A DNA stretch of 64,000 nt from Kribbella solani (GTDB lineage Bacteria; Actinomycetota; Actinomycetes; Propionibacteriales; Kribbellaceae). Location of the stretch: NCBI RefSeq assembly GCF_014205295.1, contig NZ_JACHNF010000001.1, positions 3,968,001-4,032,000 of the forward strand. Direction: 5' to 3'. The notes under the pieces are model-generated. The model was not told where the DNA came from, ran no database searches, and saw only the letters and a program-made list of their open reading frames with translations. Below are positions 9,954 to 17,798 of this stretch, in pieces. Position numbers and translations under genes: made by a program. Positions within the stretch are counted from its first letter, which is position 1, and each line of letters opens with the position of its first letter.

Positions 9954-10898
9954 GTGACGACATCCGACGTGCGCGCCGCTCTGCTCGCCGCCGATCCGCG
10001 GCTGTCCAAGTTCTCGCCGCTGCCGCGCATCCTGGCGTTCGACGAGTTCGACAGCGGTACGCACGGCTGGACCGAGCTGCTCGGCAACTACAACGGTCGC
10101 GGCGACCTGAGCACGGTCGACGACCACATGCGCGACTTCCGGCCGCCGCAACTGTCGGCCTGCAACTTCTTCGACATCGGTACCCACGGCGCGCTCAGCG
10201 GCACGTACGCGCTCAAGCTCGCCACCCGCCCGTACAAGGGCCACACCGCGGTGGCGATCCGGCGGCTGACGATGAGCGGCCGCGGACTCGTCCAGCTGGA
10301 GACGTACTTCGCCTTCAAGTCCGAGGCAACGCTCGGCGGCGGCGCCGAACTGGACAACTTCGGCGACGTGCAGTGGGACGGCAACACCCATCCGTCCGAG
10401 GCGCAGTTCGGCGCGTTCACGGTCGCGACGGATCTCTGCGGCGACGGTGGGCTGCGGTACCACACGGTCGCGCGATACCAGAACACCGATCTGGACAACC
10501 ACTTCACCCGGCAGTGGATCGCGCCGACCGTACCCGAACCGACGCCGCGGGAGCACTTCGAAGGCAAGGTGAAACTGCCGTACGCGGCCGACTTCACCGC
10601 GCCGAACCCGGAGGACTGGCAGGCGTTCGGTGAGCCGCAGGAGCTCTGCTACAACGAGGTCCCGACCAAGGTGAACTGGCACTACCTGCGCTGGCTGATC
10701 GACACCGACAAGCGCAAGAACGTCGAGCTGCAGGTCAACGACCGGGTGATGGACATGCGCGACGTGCCGGTCCCGCCGTACGAGGAACGCTACGAGACGC
10801 TCGAGAACCTGTTGAACTTCTACTTCTCGGTCCGCACCCACAGCTCCGTACGCAACTTCCTCTTCCTCGACTCCGTCCTCATCTCGGTTGATTGGTAG
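9954..10898 (+). CDS. Uncharacterised protein of ~314 residues, LacI-linked
   Basis: I do not recognise a named function. The start is GTG 9954 with GGGAGG 6 bp upstream, giving N-terminus TTSDVRAALLAADPRLSKFS; an earlier in-frame GTG lies inside the operator. No signal peptide or membrane segment. The sequence is rich in aromatic and beta-type residues (ILAFDEFDSGTHGW, LVQLETYFAFKSEA, NFYFSVRTHSSVRNFLFLDS), suggesting a beta-sandwich like those of carbohydrate-binding or concanavalin-like folds; that is only a guess. It is followed after 4 bp by a second small beta-rich protein and then a LacI regulator, suggesting a catabolic accessory unit. Confidence 0.75.
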   Translation: MTTSDVRAALLAADPRLSKFSPLPRILAFDEFDSGTHGWTELLGNYNGRGDLSTVDDHMRDFRPPQLSACNFFDIGTHGALSGTYALKLATRPYKGHTAVAIRRLTMSGRGLVQLETYFAFKSEATLGGGAELDNFGDVQWDGNTHPSEAQFGAFTVATDLCGDGGLRYHTVARYQNTDLDNHFTRQWIAPTVPEPTPREHFEGKVKLPYAADFTAPNPEDWQAFGEPQELCYNEVPTKVNWHYLRWLIDTDKRKNVELQVNDRVMDMRDVPVPPYEERYETLENLLNFYFSVRTHSSVRNFLFLDSVLISVDW

Positions 10899-10902
10899 GC
10901 CC

Positions 10903-11220
10903 ATGCGACAGTCCCTGACGGCGGTCCTGGAACGCGACACCACGTTCGGCACCGGCTTCGCCACCGAGCCGTACGAGGTTGCCTGGGCGAGTGAGGCACG
11001 CTGGTTCGTGCAGCACGTCGGCGGTACCGGTACGGCCACGTACGTCACCCAGGTCTCCCCCGACGGCATCACCTGGTGTGACCTCGACGAGCTGGAGCAC
11101 GTCGCCGTACCGGGCAAACTGGTGAGCTGGCCGGCCACCGGGTTCGGCCACTGGCTGCGGCTGCGCGCTAAGGTCGAGGGCTCGGTCCAGGTCCGGATCC
11201 ACCTGGCCGTGAAGGCATAG
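10903..11220 (+). CDS. Uncharacterised small protein, 105 residues
   Basis: Begins at ATG 10903, four bases after the preceding stop, so it is probably co-translated. N-terminus is MRQSLTAVLERDTTFGTGFA; the rest is beta-rich with many Trp and Val (EVAWASEARWFVQHVGG, YVTQVSPDGITWCDLDELE, VQVRIHLAVKA). No signal peptide or membrane span. Conserved linkage with the upstream 314-residue protein and the downstream LacI gene is the main hint; a two-part binding or lyase-like assembly is possible but unproven. Confidence 0.7.
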   Translation: MRQSLTAVLERDTTFGTGFATEPYEVAWASEARWFVQHVGGTGTATYVTQVSPDGITWCDLDELEHVAVPGKLVSWPATGFGHWLRLRAKVEGSVQVRIHLAVKA

Positions 11221-11238
11221 AGAAAGTAGGCGGGGGCG

Positions 11239-12324
11239 ATGACTGAGGCACGGCGCGCGACGCTGCGGGACATCGCGTCCGCGCTCGGGCTGTCGGTGAA
11301 CACCGTGTCCCGCGCGCTCGGCGACAAGGACAGTGTCAGCGCGCGGACCCGGGCCGCCGTGCAGGCCGAGGCGGCCCGGATCGGGTACGTCCCGAACACG
11401 CTGGCCCGGTCGCTCGTCCTCGGCTCCGCGATGACGCTCGGGCTGGTCATCACCAACCCGTCCAACCCGTTCTACGCGCAGCTGATCAGCAGCATCGAGC
11501 TTCGGGTCCGCGCCCAGGGGTACTCGTTGCTGCTGCTCGTCACCGACGAGAGCGCGGAGAACGAGCAGCGCGCCACCGAGGCATTGCTGCGCTCCGCGGT
11601 CGACGGCGCGGTGGTCGTCCCGGTGCAGGCCGAGTGGGACCACTGGCGCCGCGTCCGCGACACCGGTATCCCGCTGGTGTTCGTCAACCGTGACGTACCC
11701 GAGCTCGACTGCGACATGGTCGGGGTCGACTACGAACGCGGATCGTACGAGGCGACCAGCCACCTGGTCGCGGGCGGCGCGCGCCGGCTGCTCCTGCTCG
11801 AAGAGGACCTGCCGATCACCACCACCGCGGACCGGATCAGCGGCTTCCGGCGCGCGATGACCGACGCCGGGCTGGACGTCTCCGACGACCTGATCCGTAC
11901 GGTCCCGACGCGGCGGTACGACTCGCTGGCACTGCCCTGGCAGCCGGAGGAGGCGTACCGGTTCGCGCAAACGCTCTTCACCGACGGGCATCCGGACGCG
12001 ATCGTGACCGGCAACGACTACTTCGCCCTCGGGTTGCTCCGGGTCCTCGCCGAACGCGGCCTGACCGTACCCGACGACGTCGCGATCACCGGCTACGGCG
12101 ACCACCCGTACGCGGCGTACCTGCAAACGCCCCTCACCACGGTCCGCCTCCCCGCGGCCGAGGTCGGCACCACCGCCGTCGACCTCCTCCTCCAACGCCT
12201 GAAGACCACCGTCGAGCGCCCCCGAAAGACCCTGATCCGGCCGGAGCTGGTGGTGCGTGCCTCAACGGGCGGACGCCCAACACTCACCAACCTCCAGGAC
12301 CAGCCGAGTGCGACGCTCAGCTGA
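11239..12324 (+). CDS. LacI-family transcriptional regulator
   Basis: Sugar-responsive repressor of 361 residues. The N-terminal helix-turn-helix TLRDIASALGLSVNTVSRALG with hinge helix YVPNTLARSLVLGSA is intact, followed by a periplasmic-binding-protein-like effector domain (LGLVITNPSNPFYAQLISSI, DAIVTGNDYFALGLLRVL, DVAITGYGDHPYAAYLQTPLTTV). It ends the three-gene unit starting at 9954 and likely binds the two GTGAACGTTAAC sites upstream, controlling its own operon and perhaps the divergent peptide importer. Confidence 0.94.
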   Translation: MTEARRATLRDIASALGLSVNTVSRALGDKDSVSARTRAAVQAEAARIGYVPNTLARSLVLGSAMTLGLVITNPSNPFYAQLISSIELRVRAQGYSLLLLVTDESAENEQRATEALLRSAVDGAVVVPVQAEWDHWRRVRDTGIPLVFVNRDVPELDCDMVGVDYERGSYEATSHLVAGGARRLLLLEEDLPITTTADRISGFRRAMTDAGLDVSDDLIRTVPTRRYDSLALPWQPEEAYRFAQTLFTDGHPDAIVTGNDYFALGLLRVLAERGLTVPDDVAITGYGDHPYAAYLQTPLTTVRLPAAEVGTTAVDLLLQRLKTTVERPRKTLIRPELVVRASTGGRPTLTNLQDQPSATLS

Positions 12325-12372
12325 GCGGGGACTCGGCAGCTGGCGAGTGGTTGGTGAGTGGCGCAGGTTCGC

Positions 12373-13518
12373 CTACTCCTCCAGCCAGGCGCGCACCGAC
12401 TCGTTGTGCTCCCCGAGGCGGGGTGGGGCCAGGTTGGTTTCGCGGGCGCCGGCGTGGGGGTTGTCGTCGAAGCGCAGCGGTGGGCCGGGGAGCTGGATCG
12501 TGCCGAGGGTCGGGTGCTCGACGTCGATCAACAGACCCTGGGAGCGCGTCTGCTCCCACTCGTACACCTGCTGGAAGTCGCGGACCTTCCCGGCCGGAAT
12601 CCCCTGCTCCGCAAGGCGTTCCAGCCACACGTCAGCCGGGTACGCCGCGAACGCGCTTTCGATCGCCGTGGTCAAGGCGTCGCGATGCGCGACCCGCTGC
12701 GAGTTGACGGCGAACCGTTCGTCGTCCGGGTCGAGTCCGACGATCGGGGCGAACAGGCGCCACAGTCCTTCGCTGCCGACCGCCACCTGCACGATGTCGT
12801 CCTGAGTGCGATACAGCCCGTACGGCGCGATCTGCGCGTGATGGTTGCCGACCCGCACCGGCAGCTCGTGCGCGACCGTCCACTTCGTCCCGTGGAACGC
12901 GTGCACGCCGACGACCGAGGCGAGCAGGCTGGTGCGTACGACGCGGCCCTTGCCCGTGATCGATCGCTCGTGCAGCGCGGCGAGGGCACCGTACGCGCCG
13001 TACATGCCGGCCAGCAGGTCCGCGATCGGGGCACCGACCTTCGTCGGTTCGGACTCGCCGGTGATGCTCATCAGACCGCCCTCGCCCTGCGCGATCTGGT
13101 CGTACCCGGCTCGGCCGCCGTCGGGACCGTCGTGGCCGAAGCCGGTGATCGAGAGGATCACCAGGCCGGGGTTGAGCTCGTGCAGCCGCTGCACCGAGAA
13201 GCCGAGCCGGTCGAGTACACCGGGGCGGAAGTTCTCGATCAGGAGGTCGGCCTTGCGGACCAGCTTGGTCAGGAACTCCTTGCCGTCGGCGGACTTGAGG
13301 TCGGCGGTGACGGACTCCTTGTTGCGGTTCGCGGACAGGTAGTAGGTGGACTCGCCGTCGACGAACGGTGGACCCCAGCCACGGCTGTCGTCACCGCCGT
13401 TCGGCGTCTCGACCTTGATCACGCGGGCGCCGAGGTCCCCGAACATCATCGCCGCGTGTGGCCCCGCCAGGGCACGGGTCAGGTCCACGACCACGATGTC
13501 GGAGAGAAGGTTCTGCAC
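12373..13518 (-). CDS. CaiB/BaiF family CoA transferase
   Basis: Class III CoA transferase, 381 residues, which moves CoA between carboxylic acids. The family N-terminus LSDIVVVDLTRALAGPHAAMMFGDLGARVIKVE is followed by NRNKESVTADLKSADGKEF, ENFRPGVLDRLGF and the AGYDQIAQGEGGLMSITGE region; D in the ADLLAGMYGAYGAL segment aligns with the catalytic aspartate of this family. The substrate acid is not inferable. It is convergent with the LacI gene and followed by an alpha/beta hydrolase gene in a separate frame. Confidence 0.93.
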   Translation of the reverse strand: MQNLLSDIVVVDLTRALAGPHAAMMFGDLGARVIKVETPNGGDDSRGWGPPFVDGESTYYLSANRNKESVTADLKSADGKEFLTKLVRKADLLIENFRPGVLDRLGFSVQRLHELNPGLVILSITGFGHDGPDGGRAGYDQIAQGEGGLMSITGESEPTKVGAPIADLLAGMYGAYGALAALHERSITGKGRVVRTSLLASVVGVHAFHGTKWTVAHELPVRVGNHHAQIAPYGLYRTQDDIVQVAVGSEGLWRLFAPIVGLDPDDERFAVNSQRVAHRDALTTAIESAFAAYPADVWLERLAEQGIPAGKVRDFQQVYEWEQTRSQGLLIDVEHPTLGTIQLPGPPLRFDDNPHAGARETNLAPPRLGEHNESVRAWLEE

Positions 13519-13564
13519 GGGTCGAGCGTAGGCGAGGACGGGCCGGCCGGCCGTGACGCGACTC

Positions 13565-14596
13565 TCAGCCGGACACCTTGCGGGCGAGGGACGCGAGACG
13601 ATGGGTCACGTCGCGGGGCCGTTCCTGCATCAGCATGTGGCCGGCGCCGGGGTAGATCCAGAGCCGGGCGGTGGGTAGTTCGGTGGCCAGCTGGTTGGCG
13701 TGGCGGGGCGGGAGCAGGCGGTCGCGGGTACCGTGCATGATCTCGACCGGGATCTCGTCCAGAGCCTTGAGGGCGTGACCTCGGTCGTGCTGGAGGATCG
13801 CCTCGAAGAACCCGCCGTACGAAGCGCCGGGCACGATCGCGAGATCCTCCAGGAACAACGCGACCTCAGCCGGATCAGCCTTCTTCCCGAACACGACCCG
13901 CCGCAACGCCGGCCCCTGCAACCGCGCGGCCGCCCGCCGGGCGGCGCCGGCCCGGCTCCCGATCCCGGCGCTACGACCGGAGCCACTCAGCCGCTCGCGC
14001 CGGGTGCCGGCCGCGCCGACGGCGGCGGCTTCAGCCGAGCGGGTGGTTTCGGTCAGGCGGGTGGTTCGGCGGTCGACTCGGGTGCCTACCAGGTTCATCA
14101 CGCGGGGGGCGATGCGGGCGGCGGCGGGGTCCAGGCGTTTGGGGAGGCCGAGGGCGCCTTCGGCGATGTGGCCGGAGGAGGTGCTGACCAGGGCAGCCGC
14201 GCGAATCCGGTCGCCGAACAGCTCCGGCCGCTGATCGGCCAGCGCCATCAACGTCATCCCGCCCATCGAGTGCCCGGCGTACACCACCGGTCCGTCGCCG
14301 ACGACCTCGTCCATAACCGTGACCAGGTCGTCAGCCAGTTGCTCGATCCGCATCGACCCGGCCGGCGCCGCTGCGGAGCGCCCGTGCCCGCGATGGTCGT
14401 ACGTGACCACCCGCACCCCGTCCGCCCCGAGGATCTCCGGCAACCGCTCGACCTGGTTGTGCCACGAACGCGTCGAGCAGGTCCACCCGTGCACAAGCAG
14501 CACCGTCACCGGCGCATCCGCCCGCCCACTGACCTCAACGTTCAGCCGCACCCCATCAGCCGTCGTAACCCCAGACCGCTCCAGCTGCATGGTCAC
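13565..14596 (-). CDS. Alpha/beta hydrolase with an Arg/Ala-rich cap region
   Basis: Serine hydrolase of 343 residues. LLVHGWTCSTRSWHNQVERL carries the oxyanion segment, YAGHSMGGMTLMAL the nucleophile elbow (Ser in GHSMG), and the C-terminal YPGAGHMLMQERP the catalytic His. Between roughly residues 155 and 235 lies a low-complexity Arg/Ala/Thr-rich stretch in place of a typical cap domain, which may be poorly folded or a divergent lid. The GTG start overlaps the stop of the upstream membrane-protein gene (GTGA at 14593-14596), so both are expressed together. Substrate unknown. Confidence 0.88.
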   Translation of the reverse strand: MTMQLERSGVTTADGVRLNVEVSGRADAPVTVLLVHGWTCSTRSWHNQVERLPEILGADGVRVVTYDHRGHGRSAAAPAGSMRIEQLADDLVTVMDEVVGDGPVVYAGHSMGGMTLMALADQRPELFGDRIRAAALVSTSSGHIAEGALGLPKRLDPAAARIAPRVMNLVGTRVDRRTTRLTETTRSAEAAAVGAAGTRRERLSGSGRSAGIGSRAGAARRAAARLQGPALRRVVFGKKADPAEVALFLEDLAIVPGASYGGFFEAILQHDRGHALKALDEIPVEIMHGTRDRLLPPRHANQLATELPTARLWIYPGAGHMLMQERPRDVTHRLASLARKVSG

Positions 14597-16434
14597 CTGG
14601 TCTCCCGTTCTGCCGGCGCTGTTCGTGTGTCTGTCGCCAGGTGGGCGGCTCGTAGTCGTCCGCCTCGGGCGCCGCGGCCGACCAGCCAGGCGATTCCGGC
14701 GACTTCAAGTAGTCCGACCACCGCGAGCAGCGCGTACCCGGCGTTCCACATCCATCGTGGCACGTCAGTACGTTCCTCGCGCCGCAGCACCTCCTGTTCG
14801 TTGATGAACGACACCGTCTGCCCATCCGACACCTGGACAGCCGGTTTCGCGATCGCTACGTCCTCCGGCGCGTACACCCAGGTCGCCACCAGATCGCGCT
14901 GCCCTTGGTGCAGCCGGATCATCGACTTCCACTTCCCGTACATCGGCAGCGCGTCCTTGGACCGGTAGGTGCCCTCGGCAACCTTCTCCATCGGGTGGTA
15001 TACCAAACCACCACCCTGCCAAGCCAGCGCCTCGAACCAGCGCGCCCCATCGGCCGCGTCGCTCGGCGTCAGCGCGATCGTCACGTACGCCGTCGGCTGC
15101 GCTCCGGTCACGACCGGCTCCAGCGACACGGTCCCGGACACGCCAGGATGCGCCGACCGCGGTACGCAGAAGAACACCGTCGCCGCGACCGCCACCAAAC
15201 CGATCGCGCCCAACTGATGCGTACGGCGAACCGCCACCGGCCGGATGTGTTTGATCCCGATCGGCCGCGCTTCTCCGGCCACTTCGGCGTACCGCGTCGC
15301 GAGCCAGGCACCGACCAGACCGGCACCGATTCCCGCGACGACGCCGTACCCGATCGCCGCCGGCAGCATCGACGACGGCCACGCGATCGGCATCCAGACC
15401 TGACTCCACGCGTACTCCGCGACCACGCCGACCGTCCCGATCAGGACCCCGGCGACCACGCCCAGCCGGAACCGATTCTTGTTGCCGAGGGCAAACGCCA
15501 CCACCTCGACCAGGATCGCCTCGACGATCAGCAACGGGAAGTGCCCGACGAGTTGGCCCAACGGCTCGGCCACCGCCCAGGCGATCGCGCCGCGGATCAC
15601 CAGGTACACGGCCAGCGCGCCGAACGTCGACCCCGGTCCGCGACGGGCACGCAGGATCGTGAACGCCATCGCGGCGCCGAAGACGATCAGGATCGGCTGC
15701 AGGATCAGCGGGAACTGCGGTACGCCGTAGTTGAACTCGGTGCTGAACAGGTCCCACGCGATCAGCAACGCCCCGACCGAAACGACCTCCTGCAACAGCC
15801 GGCGCTTGTTCGGCCAGACAGGACCTAACTGTTCGACCTCGGCGATTGCCAGCAGCCGGGCGAAGATCGAGAAGACCACGCCGCCGATCATCAGCAGGTG
15901 GGTCGGTCCCCAGAGCGTGACGTCCTCGCCGAACAACCGGTGCCAGACGTCGTCGAGCGGGAACCCGACCAGCGCGAACGTGCCGCAGACCGTCACCAGC
16001 GCGGCGCTGCACGGGATGCGCCAGCCTTTGGTGAGCCGGATCGTCCGGGCCGGGAGCGGCTTGCCGGCGAGTGCGATCGGCAGGACGCCGGACACGATCA
16101 CGCCCAGGATGCCGAAGAAGATCGGGTAGTGCGCCGGCGTCCCGAACGGACCGGTGTCGCGGCCGCGGGCGATGTGTACGGCGATGTCCCACCAGACGCC
16201 GAACGCGCAAGCGAGCAGCGAAACCGCGTGCAGGTACGGAGTGAGCGCGGCCCATCGGGGGACTCCGTCCAGTCTCCCGATGGTGTCCGCGAACCTGCCT
16301 ACCAGGGTGACGTGCCCGGTGCGTTCCCGCCACAACAGCACGGCTAGTGCGAGGTACAGCAGCGAGACCACGCCGGTGACGATCGCGATCTGGCCGAAGC
16401 TCGCCGTACCGGTGGTCGCCAGCGGGATCGCCAT
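14593..16434 (-). CDS. Large polytopic membrane protein with membrane histidines and an extracellular C-terminal domain
   Basis: Unrecognised 613-residue integral membrane protein. About twelve hydrophobic segments occupy residues 1-420, several with recurring His/Trp patterns (VSLLACAFGVWWDIAVHIARG, GTPAHYPIFFG, DDVWHRLFGE, LWGPTHLLMIGG) that could bind metal or heme. Residues about 430-570 form a beta-rich extracellular domain (VSGTVSLEPVVTG, MYGKWKSMIRLHQGQRDLVATWVY) reminiscent of FixH/YtkA-like domains, followed by a last TM. It is divergent from a MerR gene over a perfect palindrome, so MerR probably controls it. A metal or redox role is an inference from the histidines and the regulator class. 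Confidence 0.8.
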   Translation of the reverse strand: MAIPLATTGTASFGQIAIVTGVVSLLYLALAVLLWRERTGHVTLVGRFADTIGRLDGVPRWAALTPYLHAVSLLACAFGVWWDIAVHIARGRDTGPFGTPAHYPIFFGILGVIVSGVLPIALAGKPLPARTIRLTKGWRIPCSAALVTVCGTFALVGFPLDDVWHRLFGEDVTLWGPTHLLMIGGVVFSIFARLLAIAEVEQLGPVWPNKRRLLQEVVSVGALLIAWDLFSTEFNYGVPQFPLILQPILIVFGAAMAFTILRARRGPGSTFGALAVYLVIRGAIAWAVAEPLGQLVGHFPLLIVEAILVEVVAFALGNKNRFRLGVVAGVLIGTVGVVAEYAWSQVWMPIAWPSSMLPAAIGYGVVAGIGAGLVGAWLATRYAEVAGEARPIGIKHIRPVAVRRTHQLGAIGLVAVAATVFFCVPRSAHPGVSGTVSLEPVVTGAQPTAYVTIALTPSDAADGARWFEALAWQGGGLVYHPMEKVAEGTYRSKDALPMYGKWKSMIRLHQGQRDLVATWVYAPEDVAIAKPAVQVSDGQTVSFINEQEVLRREERTDVPRWMWNAGYALLAVVGLLEVAGIAWLVGRGARGGRLRAAHLATDTRTAPAERETR

Positions 16435-16463
16435 CGAGCCTCCTTGAATGCGCCATACATGAT

Positions 16464-16482
16464 GTTACATGCATTATGTAAC
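16464..16482. promoter_or_regulatory. MerR-type operator, perfect inverted repeat
   Basis: GTTACAT-GCATT-ATGTAAC (arms 16464-16470 and 16476-16482) in the 72-bp divergent region between the membrane-protein gene and the MerR gene. A 19-bp dyad of this size is typical of MerR proteins acting on promoters with long spacers. ATGTAAC-like half-sites recur upstream of the second membrane-protein gene at 19120-19140. Confidence 0.7.
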
Positions 16483-16506
16483 GAGGAGTCTGGAAGACTG
16501 TCAAGG

Positions 16507-17259
16507 GTGGAACACAAGCCGGACGAGGAGCTCACCGTCGACCAGCTCGCCGCCAAGGTGGGCATGACGGTCCGGAACGTACGGGCGTACGCCGGTCGCG
16601 GGCTGATCCCGCCGCCCCGGCTGGTCGGCCGCACCGGGTACTACGGGCAGGATCACGTGGCCCGGCTGACGCTGGTCCGCGAGCTGCTGGAGAAGGGCTA
16701 CACGCTGGCCGCGGTCGAGCGGATGCTGGGCGAACTGCCCGACGGCGCGCTCGCGCTGGGCGTGTTCGAGACACTGGTGAACCCCTGGACGCCGGCCGAG
16801 CCTGAGGTACTGGACGAACGCCAGCTGGCCGAGCGGGCCGGCGTACCGCACGACCCGGCGGTGATCGCGCGGCTGGTCGAGCTGGGAATCGCCGAGCGGA
16901 TCGACGCCGACCGGCTGCGGATCCCGAACCCGGACCTGCTCCGGACCGGCCTCGAGGTGATCAAGCTCGGCGTACCGCTGGACGCGATCCTGGAGATGCT
17001 CCCCCGGCTGTTCACGCAGGCGGACGCGGTCGCGAAGACGTACGTCGAACTGTTCCGCTCGACGGTCTGGCGCGACTTCACCAAGGCCGGGATGCCGGCC
17101 GACGGCTGGCCGGAGATCCAGCGCACGCTGGAGGGCATCATCCCGCTGGCCGGCCAGGCGCTGGTGGCCGCGTTCCGGGAGGCGATGGCGCGCGAGATCG
17201 AGCTGGTCGCGTACGAAGAGCTGGGCGTCGCGCCGGACGGGCTGCCCTCGACCGGCTAG
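16507..17259 (+). CDS. MerR-family transcriptional regulator
   Basis: Regulator of 250 residues. Start taken as GTG 16507 (GGAAGA 9 bp upstream) because earlier in-frame starts fall inside the operator. The N-terminal winged helix reads LTVDQLAAKVGMTVRNVRAYAGRGLIPPPRLVGRTGYYGQDHVARL; ERMLGELPDGALALGVFETL begins a long effector domain of about 170 residues rather than the short metal-binding loop of MerR/CueR, so an organic or redox signal is likelier than a simple metal ion. No Cys pair is seen. Flanked by two polytopic membrane-protein units, its probable targets. Confidence 0.9.
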   Translation: MEHKPDEELTVDQLAAKVGMTVRNVRAYAGRGLIPPPRLVGRTGYYGQDHVARLTLVRELLEKGYTLAAVERMLGELPDGALALGVFETLVNPWTPAEPEVLDERQLAERAGVPHDPAVIARLVELGIAERIDADRLRIPNPDLLRTGLEVIKLGVPLDAILEMLPRLFTQADAVAKTYVELFRSTVWRDFTKAGMPADGWPEIQRTLEGIIPLAGQALVAAFREAMAREIELVAYEELGVAPDGLPSTG

Positions 17260-17385
17260 GCACCGCCACTCGGGGTGGGTCAGGGGTTTCTGGGGTGGGA
17301 ACTAGGTAATCCTCCGCATGCGTGAACCGGCCGGGATGCGTCAGCGTGTACTTGTCAGAACGGGCCACGAAGCAGGAGGACGACG

Positions 17386-17490
17386 ATGCGACAGATCAGG
17401 ATCCGTCGGCGGCCCCGCACCGCCACCCGCCGGCTGCAGACCGAAACCCTTGACCTTCGGACACCGTCCGGTCGACGGCTGCCGTTCTGA
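17386..17490 (+). CDS. 34-residue basic peptide with strong ribosome-binding site
   Basis: ATG 17386 is preceded by GGAGGA at 5-bp spacing, one of the best ribosome-binding sites in the window. The product starts MRQIRIRRRPRTATRRLQTE and ends SGRRLPF; about a third is Arg and there is no membrane segment or Cys. Nothing is known of its function. It is 126 bp after the MerR stop, followed by a hairpin at 17528-17566, so it could be a separate small gene or a leader. Similar tiny Arg-rich ORFs are common in actinomycetes; expression is untested. Confidence 0.5.
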   Translation: MRQIRIRRRPRTATRRLQTETLDLRTPSGRRLPF

Positions 17491-17506
17491 GCTTCAGCCA
17501 ACAGGC

Positions 17507-17749
17507 TCACGGGGACGGGGTACGGGGCGAGGCCCGGCGGACCGCAGGGGTGTCTGCCGGGCCTCGAGCTTTGTCCGGATCGGGGCGCGTGACCCGGTCC
17601 GGCAGATCGCCGAGGTCGGCGTACTCGTCCTCGTCGTCGGGCAGGTTCGCCTCGTTCCGCCGCGCGATCCGGAGGAACGCGACGATCAGCGCGATCGGCC
17701 CCAGCACCATCGCGGCCTCCGGCACCCCACCCAGATGCAGCCCGATCAC
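17507..17749 (-). CDS. Small single-TM membrane protein with acidic tail
   Basis: Short protein whose core MVLGPIALIVAFLRIARRNEANLPD gives one TM segment followed by an acidic tail (DDEDEYADLGDLPDRVTRPD). Start is GTG 17749 or, giving a better membrane N-terminus, ATG 17710. It follows the 427-residue membrane-protein gene by 49 bp on the same strand and may be its small subunit. Its last ~20 codons overlap a strong hairpin, so the C-terminus past the acidic tail is low in information. Function unknown. Confidence 0.6.
   Translation of the reverse strand: MIGLHLGGVPEAAMVLGPIALIVAFLRIARRNEANLPDDEDEYADLGDLPDRVTRPDPDKARGPADTPAVRRASPRTPSP
17528..17566 (+). terminator. Perfect 11-bp stem-loop between convergent units
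   Basis: CGAGGCCCGGC (17528-17538) and GCCGGGCCTCG (17556-17566) pair perfectly around a 17-nt loop. It lies just after the 34-residue ORF on the plus strand and overlaps the 3-prime end of the small membrane-protein gene on the minus strand. No T-tract; likely terminates one or both transcripts. Confidence 0.6.
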
Positions 17750-17798
17750 GACCCGGCCCCGATCACTGCCCTGCTCATGACGCTGCTCATGACGCTCA

